Below, one piece after another: positions 54,639 through 63,371 of a stretch of DNA of 64,000 nt. Under the pieces are notes generated by a model. That model searched no databases. It saw only the letters and a program-made list of their open reading frames with translations, and was not told the origin of the DNA. Source of the DNA: Rhizobium sophoriradicis (GTDB taxonomy: Bacteria > Pseudomonadota > Alphaproteobacteria > Rhizobiales > Rhizobiaceae). Location: NCBI RefSeq assembly GCF_003939025.1, contig NZ_RQIH01000002.1, forward strand, positions 396,188-460,187, in the 5' to 3' direction. The first letter of the stretch is position 1. The number at the start of each line of letters is the position of its first letter. Position numbers and translations under genes: made by a program.

Positions 54639-55253
54639 TTGATGCACTCGTTCCAGCCAGCTCAGACGCAACGACCTGCGCCGCGCCCTGAACAAGGCGT
54701 TTTCCAGCGCGTGCCGATCAATATGCAGGGCCGGCTGATGCTTGCAAACTACGAGGAGTTCGAATGCATGGTGATCGACATGTCGCCCGGCGACATGTAC
54801 GTCACCTGCTCCGGCCGGCCGCGTGCCAACGAACGCGTCGTCGCCTATATCGACCATCTCGGACGCGTGGAAGGTTATGTCCAGATGCTCGACGGCCGCG
54901 GCTTCACCATGTCGATCAATGCCACCGAGCGCAAACGCGAGAAGCTCGCCGCCCAGCTCACCTGGCTTGCCAACAAGCACGAACTCGGCCTGCCGGAAGA
55001 TCGCCGCCACGACCGTCTGACGCCGCGCGACGTCAAGACCGAACTGACGCTCGATGACGGCACACGCTATGCCTGCCGTATCATGGACCTTTCGCTCTCC
55101 GGCGCCGCCGTCGACGTCGAGATGCGTCCTTCCATCGGGACGGCCGTGCGTCTCGGCAATATGCGCGGCCGCGTCGTTCGCCATTTCGTCGAAGGTGTGG
55201 CGATCGAATTCCTGTCGATCCAGTCCCGCGAGACGCTGCGGGAATTCCTCTGA
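54639..55253 (+). CDS. Tandem PilZ-domain protein
   Basis: This 204-residue protein has two PilZ-type beta barrels. The second (about residues 125-200) has the RRHDRLTPR basic motif and DLSLSGA, matching the c-di-GMP-binding RxxxR and D/NxSxxG pattern. The first (about 22-105) has QRVPINMQGR and DMSPGD, where the last Gly of the pattern is Asp, so it probably does not bind c-di-GMP well. It follows the PAS_5-like gene by 121 bases and may form with it a sensing-effector pair. Confidence 0.88.
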   Translation: MMHSFQPAQTQRPAPRPEQGVFQRVPINMQGRLMLANYEEFECMVIDMSPGDMYVTCSGRPRANERVVAYIDHLGRVEGYVQMLDGRGFTMSINATERKREKLAAQLTWLANKHELGLPEDRRHDRLTPRDVKTELTLDDGTRYACRIMDLSLSGAAVDVEMRPSIGTAVRLGNMRGRVVRHFVEGVAIEFLSIQSRETLREFL

Positions 55254-55477
55254 CAATTGCTGGGAAGGCGCGCTGCCCTGTCGGGAATTCCGGGGCGGCC
55301 GAAATTCCCAAAAGACTTCCGCCGAAGCTGCTGCCAACGCCGGCGCGCACCTGCTCAGGTCGAGTGGAGAACGCCCGGATTTCACCGCAACGGATCTGCA
55401 AGCGGCAACAGATCTGGCTTTCGAAGGCAAGCCGAAATCCTGTCGCAAGTTGTTCCAACCATTAGATACGTACTCTT

Positions 55478-55782
55478 ATGAGCGGAATAACCTGCGACAC
55501 CGATCAGGCGGGAGCGGGCCTTCTCAACGGTGCCTTGCTGGAGGACGGCGTACTGAGGAATGCCGCACGGCTTGCCGGCATTCCAGGCATCCTGTTGCAG
55601 GGACGGTTCGACATCGAGGCACCGCTTGTCACCGCCTGGGACTGGCGCGCGCCTGGCCAGAAAGTGAGCTCAGGATTCTCCCGCAGGCTCCCCCTTCGAC
55701 CGCAAATCCTGATATGAGCGCCGCAATCGTCGCCGCCACCGACCAGTTTCCCGACTTCCCTCAAAAATATTTCTCCGTCTGA
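55478..55782 (+). pseudogene. Remnant of a proline iminopeptidase gene
   Basis: The first frame reads LLNGALLEDGVLRNAARLAGIPGILLQGRFDIEAPLVTAWD, and another frame continues with LARAWPESELRILPQA and ANPDMSAAIVAATDQF. Together they match the C-terminal third of proline iminopeptidase (the GRFDIE part is the family's GRYDM-like catalytic Asp motif). Restoring one C near 55641 joins the frames. The remaining two thirds of the gene are missing, so this is a decayed, truncated copy rather than an error. Confidence 0.7.
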
Positions 55783-56143
55783 TGAGGTCGGCGCGGTGAT
55801 TTTCAGGTGATCGGCGCGCCGATTCGCACCATTCCGGCTCTTTTTGTCTGAAGACCGCGCGTCGTCGTCAACGGTCGCCTTCCGCAGAAGTTTACTTGGC
55901 TCAAGGAAAACCATTAATGGTCGGACCGCAGCACAGCCTTTTCGCGCGCGAAAGCCTTGCCGCGTAAATTACAATTTTAATCGAATTCGAGACAAATGCG
56001 CCTCGAATTTTATGCGCATTCGAGTTTGTTTTTAGCCAAGTTTTATCGGCATTTGATTCAACTAAGCCTTTAATTCTATTGCGTAATTTTGCGCAGGATA
56101 AAAACGTCTGTGTCATTGTCGCCTCAACTTAGGGGAGACGGCA
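55783..56143. other. AT-rich intergenic region upstream of the BTLCP gene
   Basis: No gene is supported. Bases 55960-56110 are unusually AT-rich for this genome. Alternative hairpins can form: AATGCGC/GCGCATT and CTCGAA/TTCGAG at about 55995-56026, followed by TTTGTTTTTAG. That layout could be a terminator or a leader-type regulatory structure. It precedes the strong ribosome binding site (GGGGAGACGG) of the cysteine peptidase gene. Confidence 0.45.
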
Positions 56144-56749
56144 ATGACGACTACGAATATCCTGAAAGGCGGCCTTCTGGCCGGTGTCATCGCGATGACC
56201 ATGGCGGGCTCTGGACAGGCGACGCCCGCCAGCATGGCCCTGGCAGGCAAGGCCAGCCCGCCGATCGGACACTATGAGTTCTGCAAGGCCAATCCAACGG
56301 AATGCGCCTATGCCGGCGGCGACGCCGGACCGGCCATTCTCACCGAGGAGCGCTGGAAGGAAATTCTCAAGGTCAACTACACCGTCAATTCGTCGGTCCA
56401 GCCGGAAACGGATGAACAGATCTACGGCGTCGAAGAGCGCTGGGCCTATCCGACCAGCGTCGGTGACTGCGAGGACTATGTCCTGCTGAAGCGCAAGATG
56501 CTGATCGAGGACGGCTTTTCGCCATCCGACACGCTGATTACGGTCGTGCTGCAGCCGAACGGCGAAGGCCATGCGGTGCTGACGGTCCGTACCGACCACG
56601 GCGACTTCATTCTCGACAACATGCGCAACAAGGTGCTGCTGTGGTCGGACACCGAATATACCTATCTGAAGCGCCAGTCCGCCGACGATCCGGCCCGCTG
56701 GTCAAAGCTTCAGGATGGCCGCGCTATCGCCGTCGGTAGCGTCAAGTAA
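56144..56749 (+). CDS. Bacterial transglutaminase-like cysteine peptidase (BTLCP)
   Basis: This 201-residue protein has a signal peptide (LLAGVIAMTMAGSGQATPA) and a BTLCP (peptidase C93) core. The catalytic Cys is in VGDCEDYVLLKRKML, the His in GEGHAVLTVRT and the Asp in FILDNM. In gamma- and beta-proteobacteria LapG of this family cleaves an adhesin under c-di-GMP control; rhizobial homologues lack an obvious LapD partner, and none is seen here. The ATG at 56144 follows an excellent ribosome binding site. Confidence 0.9.
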   Translation: MTTTNILKGGLLAGVIAMTMAGSGQATPASMALAGKASPPIGHYEFCKANPTECAYAGGDAGPAILTEERWKEILKVNYTVNSSVQPETDEQIYGVEERWAYPTSVGDCEDYVLLKRKMLIEDGFSPSDTLITVVLQPNGEGHAVLTVRTDHGDFILDNMRNKVLLWSDTEYTYLKRQSADDPARWSKLQDGRAIAVGSVK

Positions 56750-56825
56750 GCAGAGCCTGCCGGCCTAGCCGGCGCAGGTTTCGGCCCGGTCAGTCCCCGC
56801 ATCCCCGTCCCCGACCGGTGCCCAA

Positions 56826-56865
56826 GAGCCGTTCCCGCTGTCCCGGGAACGGCTCGCCTCATTTT
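56826..56865 (+). terminator. Rho-independent terminator after the BTLCP gene
   Basis: A perfect 12-bp stem (GAGCCGTTCCCG / CGGGAACGGCTC) with a six-base loop is followed by GCCTCATTTT. The stem is very stable, though the T-run is offset by six bases. Confidence 0.6.
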
Positions 56866-57002
56866 AGGCAGAGGCGACGGCTTCCGGCTCCGAAATCTTA
56901 GCGAAGTATTAACCCTGCCGGTCTGATGATGCCGATCAGATTCATCATCGGCACCGGCGGCTCATGTTCTTCCTGCGGCGGACCGAAAGGCAACGAGCCG
57001 CC

Positions 57003-57749
57003 ATGAGCCATACCGCGCAAAGCGCCCCCGACGAGCAGCCGCTGCTTTCCATGGGGTTTCTCCTCCGCACGACGGCGGTGATCGCTGTCCTGGCGGTCCT
57101 GACGGTGGCCATCAGCATCGGCGGCCGTTGGTTCGGCCGACACATCTCCCTTGCCGGCAACACCGACAGCACAGCTGAAATCGCGCTGACCATCGGCCGC
57201 GACACCGTGAAGCTCCCCGAAAATGCCATCCGCTTCCCGAGCCAGCGGCATGACGGCGCGGCCGAGCGCGTCGATCTCTACCTCGCCTGGCCTGAGATGC
57301 GGGGTTACGGCAAGGACAACCATCTTCGATTCGACGACGTCGCCCAATCCTCCGGGCTGATCTTCCTGCAACTCGCGCAGAGCACCATGTCGCGCGACAT
57401 GTCCGGCCGGCTGGAGCCGATCTATTCGCACCTGATCGAAGGCGCGGCCGAGACTTTTCGAGCCGGATTGACGCTCCACCGTCTCCGCGCCGACGCCGGT
57501 TATGGCGACGAAGTGCTGCTGACGGCACCTGTCCCGGGCGGGCCGGACTATGTCGTGCGTTGCATATTGCCTTCAGCCCCGGACAAGGCGGCAAGCGGAG
57601 ATTGCCAGCGAGATATCAAGGTCGGCAAGGATCTCAGCGTCCTCTATCGCTTCTCCAGCAACCATCTCGACGATTGGGGACATATTGATGCCGCGATCCG
57701 CACCTTTGTACAGGACCGTCTTATGAACCGTTCTGCGACAGGTCCCTAA
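57003..57749 (+). CDS. Conserved hypothetical single-pass membrane protein
   Basis: This 248-residue protein has a cytoplasmic N-terminus, one membrane helix (about residues 18-42, FLLRTTAVIAVLAVLTVAISIGG), and a periplasmic part with no domain I can name. It contains RFPSQRHDGAAERVDLYLAWPEM, LIFLQLAQSTMSRDMSGRLEPIY and two Cys (VRCILPS, SGDCQRDI) that could form a disulfide. The ATG at 57003 is chosen over one 13 codons upstream. It precedes the SPOR-domain DD-carboxypeptidase, so a cell-envelope role is plausible. Confidence 0.75.
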   Translation: MSHTAQSAPDEQPLLSMGFLLRTTAVIAVLAVLTVAISIGGRWFGRHISLAGNTDSTAEIALTIGRDTVKLPENAIRFPSQRHDGAAERVDLYLAWPEMRGYGKDNHLRFDDVAQSSGLIFLQLAQSTMSRDMSGRLEPIYSHLIEGAAETFRAGLTLHRLRADAGYGDEVLLTAPVPGGPDYVVRCILPSAPDKAASGDCQRDIKVGKDLSVLYRFSSNHLDDWGHIDAAIRTFVQDRLMNRSATGP

Positions 57750-57867
57750 AATGCTTCCGGACGGCGAGTGAAACGATTCATTATAAACGGATTGGTAACG
57801 CTGAATCGGTAATTTCAAAAGACGAGCTGTGCGGCGGGGGGTGTGCGGTTCCTGCCCAATATCTGAA

Positions 57868-59442
57868 ATGCAAGCGAAGAGTGGAATAGTGTCAAGGTCA
57901 GTCTCCTCCGTATCATCATTCCGGTCCGGCAGCTTTTTCGCAAAGCTCCTGGCGATCCTTTCGGTGGCCTTCACGGTCGTCCTGGTCGATTCGGTCAATG
58001 CCGAAGCGGAAGCGGCCAACTCGAAATATGCCGGCATCGTCGTCGATGCCAAGACCGGCAATGTCCTCTACAGCGAGAACGCCGATCGGCTGCAATATCC
58101 CGCTTCGCTGACCAAGATGATGACTCTCTATCTGGTCTTTGAAGCATTGGAGCAGGGTCGCATCCGCCTCGATACGCCGGTTCCCTTTTCTGCTCATGCT
58201 GCAGCCCAGGCGCCGACGAAGCTCGGCGTGCGCGCCGGCGGCACTATTACCGTCGAGCAGGGTATTCTCGGTCTCGTCACCCTGTCTGCCAATGATGCCT
58301 CAACTGCCCTTGGAGAAATGCTTGCCGGCAGCGAGGATCGCTTCGCCCAGCTGATGACTGCCAAGGCACACGCCCTCGGCATGACGCGCACCACTTATCG
58401 CAACGCCAACGGTCTGCCGAACACGGCGCAGATGACGACGGCGCGCGACCAGGCTCGCCTCGGTATCGCCCTGCGCCAGCATTTCCCGCAATATTACGGC
58501 TATTTCTCCACCCGCGCCTTCAAGTTCGGCAGCCGCACGATCCGCAGCCATAACCGCCTGGTCGGCTCGGTGCGCGGTGTCGACGGAATCAAAACCGGTT
58601 ACACGCGGGCTGCCGGCTTCAATCTTGTGAGTTCTGTCCAAGTTGACGGCAAGTCGATCGTCAGCGTGGTGCTTGGCGGTACTTCCGGCGCGGCTCGCGA
58701 CGCCCAGATGCGCAATCTGATCGCTACTTATCTGCCCAAGGCGTCGAGCCGCGGCGGAAACTCGGCGCTGGTGGCTCAAGCAGCCCCTGCCCCAGCGATT
58801 ATCCAAACGCCCGCTCCGGTTCAGCCGCAGAAGGCCCGGCAGCAGCTTGCCCCGCAGCCGGTCGTTCAGCAGGTCGCCCAGCAGCAGGTCGCAAAGACGA
58901 TCACCGCAGCGCAGCCGCCAATTTCCGCCGCTGCCGCCGACCTCGGCCTGCCGCGTAAGGGACCGCTGCCGGACGCCCGCTATCAGGTGGCCGAGACCGA
59001 GGTCGCCTATACCGAAACATCCGCGACGAAGTCCGACAACCCGTTGGTCGCCCAGGCCATGCCGGCACCGACCAAGGTCAAGACCACGAGCTTCAAGCAG
59101 CAGGCTCCGGCCACTGCACCTGCCGAACCCGCAGACGCCGCCGTCGATCACGTCACGACTGCTTCGACCAGCGCCGCCCCGGCAAGCGCCGCGCCTGCGG
59201 GCTGGGTCGTACAGGTCGGCGTCTCGCCGAGCCGGCAAATGGCCATGGACCTACTGGAGGGTGCCAAGAGCAAGGGCGGCAAGGCGTTGGCCTCGGCAAA
59301 ACCCTTCGCCGTCGCCTACGGTACGGGCAATGACCAGGTCTACCGCGCCCGCTTCGGCGGCTTCGACGATCAGCGCGATGCGGTCAACGCCTGCAAGGCC
59401 TTGAAGAAGGCCGGCATCAAGTGCTGGGCGGCTGCACAATGA
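57868..59442 (+). CDS. D-alanyl-D-alanine carboxypeptidase with C-terminal SPOR domain
   Basis: This 524-residue exported PBP (peptidase S11) has the three intact motifs SLTK (residues 80-83), SAN (140-142) and KTG (242-244). After the catalytic domain comes a Gln/Pro/Ala-rich linker of about 150 residues and a SPOR domain (GWVVQVGVSPSRQMAMDLLEGAKSKGG to the end), which binds denuded peptidoglycan at the septum. A long membrane segment at about residues 22-42 is the signal or anchor. The start is taken at 57868. It contrasts with the dacC-like gene at 7043-8338, whose motifs are altered. Confidence 0.93.
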   Translation: MQAKSGIVSRSVSSVSSFRSGSFFAKLLAILSVAFTVVLVDSVNAEAEAANSKYAGIVVDAKTGNVLYSENADRLQYPASLTKMMTLYLVFEALEQGRIRLDTPVPFSAHAAAQAPTKLGVRAGGTITVEQGILGLVTLSANDASTALGEMLAGSEDRFAQLMTAKAHALGMTRTTYRNANGLPNTAQMTTARDQARLGIALRQHFPQYYGYFSTRAFKFGSRTIRSHNRLVGSVRGVDGIKTGYTRAAGFNLVSSVQVDGKSIVSVVLGGTSGAARDAQMRNLIATYLPKASSRGGNSALVAQAAPAPAIIQTPAPVQPQKARQQLAPQPVVQQVAQQQVAKTITAAQPPISAAAADLGLPRKGPLPDARYQVAETEVAYTETSATKSDNPLVAQAMPAPTKVKTTSFKQQAPATAPAEPADAAVDHVTTASTSAAPASAAPAGWVVQVGVSPSRQMAMDLLEGAKSKGGKALASAKPFAVAYGTGNDQVYRARFGGFDDQRDAVNACKALKKAGIKCWAAAQ

Positions 59443-59555
59443 GATATTCGATGCTGCCTGCAACATGGCCGGCGGCATTGGTAACGGCCGGAATCGGTGT
59501 TTGCGTTTCCGGCCACCATTCTTGAACTCGATCAGTAGTGCGTACGGGGAAAACA

Positions 59556-59831
59556 ATGGCGATCAATGAAAATGTTCCGGGAATGCCAGGCGACCGCCGC
59601 ATCGGGGCCAAGGGGCGCTCAGCCCTGCATCCGCTGCACGAAGCGGCGCTGCGGCTCGCCGAGATGGGCCTGCAGCGGCCGAGAGCGAAATCTGCCAAGA
59701 CCCGCGATCTCATCAACCTGCTGCTTTGCCACGGCGCTCGCGCCTGGCGCTATTCCCAGCCGGAAGCCCGGATCCATCTGCATGTGACCTCGCCCGACGG
59801 CAGCGCCCCGGTGCAACTGCGTCTGCGCTGA
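59556..59831 (+). CDS. Conserved hypothetical small protein
   Basis: This 91-residue protein has a basic, helix-rich middle (LHEAALRLAEMGLQRPRAKSAKTRDLINLLLCHGARAWRY in pattern) and a beta-rich end (IHLHVTSPDGSAPVQLRLR). The ATG at 59556 has GGGG six bases upstream. I do not recognise the family. It lies between the SPOR carboxypeptidase and the convergent DUF1489 gene. Confidence 0.6.
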   Translation: MAINENVPGMPGDRRIGAKGRSALHPLHEAALRLAEMGLQRPRAKSAKTRDLINLLLCHGARAWRYSQPEARIHLHVTSPDGSAPVQLRLR

Positions 59832-59869
59832 AATGCGGTCGCCCGCCCCCGGTGTTTCGGGCGGAAAGA

Positions 59870-60307
59870 TTAGAGCAGGCCAAGCTCGGTAAGCTCGCGT
59901 CGAAGGTCGGCCGGCATTTCGGCGATGCCGGCGCCCAGGCTCGTCAGATCGACCGGCACGTCATCCTGAGTATAGTAGCGCCAGCCCTGGAACGGCCGCT
60001 TCGGCTGTACCGCGGTTTCGATGACTTCGGGACCGAGCATCAGGCGGCAGCGTGAGATCCCTTCGTCGTCGGTGAAGGTCTTTATGTCGAGCAGCCGCTG
60101 TCTCGCCTGCACCTGCCCCTTGATCACCCAGTAGAGCGAGCCGCCGTCAAGCAGCTCCTCCATGCGTTTGGGCACCATGCGGGTCGTATGAACGGAATGC
60201 GGCTCGAGCCCGGCGGCAATGGCGCGCAGCGAACGCTCCGCCACCCATTCGCGCAGATCGTCGATCGAGTCGGCGCCGACGCAGAGTTTGATGAGATGCA
60301 ATGCCAT
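59870..60307 (-). CDS. DUF1489 family protein
   Basis: This 145-residue protein fits the alphaproteobacterial DUF1489 family: LHLIKLCVGADSIDDLREWV at the N-terminus, HTTRMVPKRMEELLDGGSLYWVIKGQVQARQRLLDI in the middle, and PFQGWRYYTQDDVPVDL near the end. Function unknown. It is followed upstream by sdaA on the same strand, 118 bases away. Confidence 0.85.
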   Translation of the reverse strand: MALHLIKLCVGADSIDDLREWVAERSLRAIAAGLEPHSVHTTRMVPKRMEELLDGGSLYWVIKGQVQARQRLLDIKTFTDDEGISRCRLMLGPEVIETAVQPKRPFQGWRYYTQDDVPVDLTSLGAGIAEMPADLRRELTELGLL

Positions 60308-60425
60308 GCCGCCGTTGAAATCCTTTTGGCGGCGAGCGTCAAGCGCCTACGGCATGCCGCACGAAACTGTGCAGCAGTTTTGCGCCTGCCTGAAATGTTT
60401 AAACCGTGCTAACGCGGTCGTAAAC

Positions 60426-61829
60426 TCAGCATTCGACGACATTGACGGCGAGGCCGCCGGTCGAGGTTTCCTTATATTTCTCGCTCATGTCGTGGCCGGT
60501 CTGGCGCATCGTCTCGATGCAGGCGTCCAGCGGCACGAAGTGCTGGCCGTCGCCCTTGACGGCGAGCGATGCCGCCGTGACGGCCTTGACCGCCCCGAGC
60601 GCGTTGCGCTCGATGCAGGGAACCTGCACGAGGCCCGCAACCGGATCGCAGGTCATGCCGAGATGATGTTCGAGCGCGATCTCGGCGGCGTTCTCGATCT
60701 GCTCGGGCGTGCCGCCCATCACGGCCGCAAGGCCGGCAGCCGCCATCGCCGCGGCCGAGCCGACCTCGCCCTGACAACCGACCTCGGCGCCCGAGATCGA
60801 GGCGTTATGCTTGATGATGCCGCCGATGGCGGCAGCCGTCAGCAGATAATCGCGAATACCATTCTGGTCCCAGTCTTCATGGAAATGCTCGTAATAGCGG
60901 ATCGTCGCCGGAATGACGCCGGCTGCCCCGTTGGTCGGTGCGGTGACGACGCGGCCGCCAGCCGCATTTTCCTCGTTGACGGCCATCGCATAGACGCTCA
61001 GCCAATCGTTGGCGAGCAGCGGATTGACGCGATTGCTGCGCCACTCCTCCTGCAGCTTGTCGTGGATCCTGCGGGCGCGGCGCTTGACGTTGAGGCCGCC
61101 CGGCATGACGCCCTCGACCTTAAGGCCGCGCTCGATGCAAGAGCGCATTGCCTCCCAGATTCTGTCGAGCCCCTGATCGAGCTCCTCTCGGCTGCGCTGG
61201 CTCTCCTCGTTCGCCCGCTTCATCTGTGCGATCGAAAGCCCCGAGCGCTCCGCCATTTCGAGCATCTGCTTCGCTGTGGAGAAGGGATAGGGCACGCGTG
61301 TGCCGCCGGCGGCGTTCTTCTTCGCCCGCATCTGTTCCAGCTCGGTGTCCGTGACGACGAAGCCGCCGCCGACCGAATAATAGATGCGTTTCAGGAGCAG
61401 CCGGCCATCCCTGTCAAAGGCTGAGAAAATCATGCCGTTGGCATGGCCGGGCAACGGCTGTTTCTTGTCGAAAACCAGGTCGGTTTTCGGCTGGAATTGG
61501 TAGGCGGGATGGCCCGCCGGCGTGATCCGGCCGGTGCGCTCCACCGTATCGATGATGCCGTCCATCTTGTCGGGGTCGACACTGTCTGGCGCCTCGCCCA
61601 TCAGGCCGAGAATAACTGCCCTACCCGTTCCATGGCCGATACCGGTATGAGCAAGCGAGCCATGCAAGCTGACCTTGATCGCGGCGACCTGCGCACCCGA
61701 CGACGGGCGCGGCCATTCGTCCGACAGGATCAGGTCGAGAAAGCGGTTGGCGGCCGACATCGGACCCATCGTGTGCGAACTCGACGGCCCGACACCGATC
61801 TTGAAGACATCGAATACCGAAAGAAACAT
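60426..61829 (-). CDS. sdaA: L-serine ammonia-lyase
   Basis: This 467-residue single-chain Fe-S enzyme deaminates L-serine to pyruvate. The N-terminal beta domain starts [23 protein letters not shown]; the alpha domain carries [30 protein letters not shown] and [21 protein letters not shown], whose cysteines ligate the cluster. The ATG at 61829 is the family start. Confidence 0.96.
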
Positions 61830-62180
61830 GGATGCGCCTTCTGAACACGAGGATGCAAGCTTAAACGACGCCGGTTTCGGATCCACGCGGCGAACCGACA
61901 TCGCATGGAACCGGTGCGACATTCAGCCAGCATACCAGAACGACACACACCAGACTCAGCCCAAGCAGCGATGCGGAGTTTAATCGCCGATCGTGACGGA
62001 CAGTACACCCGGAGGAGCCCGAGCCGAGACAAAAACTCTTCTCACTGATTGAACAGCCATGCAAGATCATGGTGCTGGTCAGGCGACGTTTCTACCTCCA
62101 GATGCCCCATTCTCGGCGACAAGTGATGTCCGATGCCGCCAAACAGGCCGAACTCCTGTTCGCTTGCATCGCTCGACGCG
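61830..62180. other. Gap upstream of sdaA, nothing supportable
   Basis: Two short minus-strand frames lie here (about 61861-62070, with a hydrophobic stretch, and 62042-62230), but neither has a good ribosome binding site or a recognisable family. The stretch looks less like the neighbours in codon use. It probably contains the sdaA promoter. Confidence 0.35.
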
Positions 62181-63326
62181 TCAGTCCATCGAAGACCAAT
62201 CCGACTGCACTTTGCCATTGTGCTCACCAAGCCTCGGCGATTTGTGATGCGAGGTCAGCGCCGTCCCCGAGAAGATGATCGGCGTCCGGATGCCAGGTAT
62301 CCCTTCATTCTCCACCGCCATCTTCCGATGCGCGACCTGCGGATCCGCGAATACGTCTTCCACGGTATTGATCGGTCCGGCGGGAACGCCCACACGCGCA
62401 AGGTCGGCTAATAAATCGGTCCGTTTGAAAAGCACCGTCTGCGCTTCCATCACGGATGTCAGCTCCTCTCGATGACGCACTCTGTCCGCGTTCGTCTTGA
62501 AACGGACATCGGAGGCCACAGCGGACAGCCGGAGGATATCGCATATCCGCGTAAACTGAGCGTCATTGCCGCAGGCGATAATGATATTGCCATCAGATAC
62601 CGGAAAAACTTGGTACGGGGCGATATTGGGATGCGCATTGCCAAGCCTCGTCGGCGCCTTTCCGGAGGCCAGGAAGTTCATCGCCTGGTTGGCCAGCACG
62701 CCTACGGCGCTGTCAAGGAGCGCCATATCTATGTGCTGCCCCTCGCCTGTGCTGTTTCGCAGCAACAGAGCGGCTTGGACCGCGATGACCGAATAGAGCC
62801 CCGTGAAGATGTCGGCAAACGCCACGCCGATTTTCTGCGGCTCCCGACCTGGTTCACCCGTCAAATCCATAATGCCGGCCATGCCCTGGACGATGAAGTC
62901 GTATCCTGCCCGCCCGGCACAGGGGCCGGTTTGGCCAAAGCCGGTAATCGAGCAGTAGATCAGCTTCGGATTGATCGCCTTCAGGCTCTCGTAATCAAGG
63001 CCGAACTTCTTCAGCCCGCCCACCTTGAAGTTCTCGATAACGACGTCCGCGTGGGCGATCAACGCGCAGACCCTTTCCACGTCTTCCGCCGAGTTGAAAT
63101 CCGCCGTGATGCTGAGCTTTCCGCGATTGCAGCTATGGAAGTAGGCTGCAGCGACGTCATCGCCATCCTGAATGAAGGGAGGTCCCCAGCGGCGCGTATC
63201 GTCGCCCTCCGGGCTTTCCACCTTGATGACCGTCGCTCCCAGGTCGGCAAGGGTTTGTCCAGCCCACGGACCAGCCAGGATACGTGCCAACTCCACGACC
63301 CGCACGCCTTCAAGTGGAAACTGCAT
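62181..63326 (-). CDS. CaiB/BaiF family CoA-transferase
   Basis: This 381-residue protein is a class III CoA-transferase. VVELARILAGPWAGQTLADLGATVIKVE opens it, and the catalytic Asp is in the MALLDSAVGVLANQA-type segment; GGLKKFGLDYESLKAINPKLIYCSITGFGQTGP is also typical. The acyl group (formate/oxalate, crotonobetaine or other) cannot be told. The ATG at 63326 has AGGGAG upstream. It lies 45 bases downstream of the ETF-ubiquinone oxidoreductase gene on the same strand, so it may be cotranscribed with it. Confidence 0.93.
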   Translation of the reverse strand: MQFPLEGVRVVELARILAGPWAGQTLADLGATVIKVESPEGDDTRRWGPPFIQDGDDVAAAYFHSCNRGKLSITADFNSAEDVERVCALIAHADVVIENFKVGGLKKFGLDYESLKAINPKLIYCSITGFGQTGPCAGRAGYDFIVQGMAGIMDLTGEPGREPQKIGVAFADIFTGLYSVIAVQAALLLRNSTGEGQHIDMALLDSAVGVLANQAMNFLASGKAPTRLGNAHPNIAPYQVFPVSDGNIIIACGNDAQFTRICDILRLSAVASDVRFKTNADRVRHREELTSVMEAQTVLFKRTDLLADLARVGVPAGPINTVEDVFADPQVAHRKMAVENEGIPGIRTPIIFSGTALTSHHKSPRLGEHNGKVQSDWSSMD

Positions 63327-63371
63327 CGATAACTCCCTGATCTATTCCCAAGTTCGCTGATCGTCGTTTGG

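Noticed and set aside
61861..62230. Two short minus-strand frames upstream of sdaA, one with a hydrophobic stretch
   Set aside because: Neither has a credible start signal or family, and the hydrophobic stretch alone is not enough.
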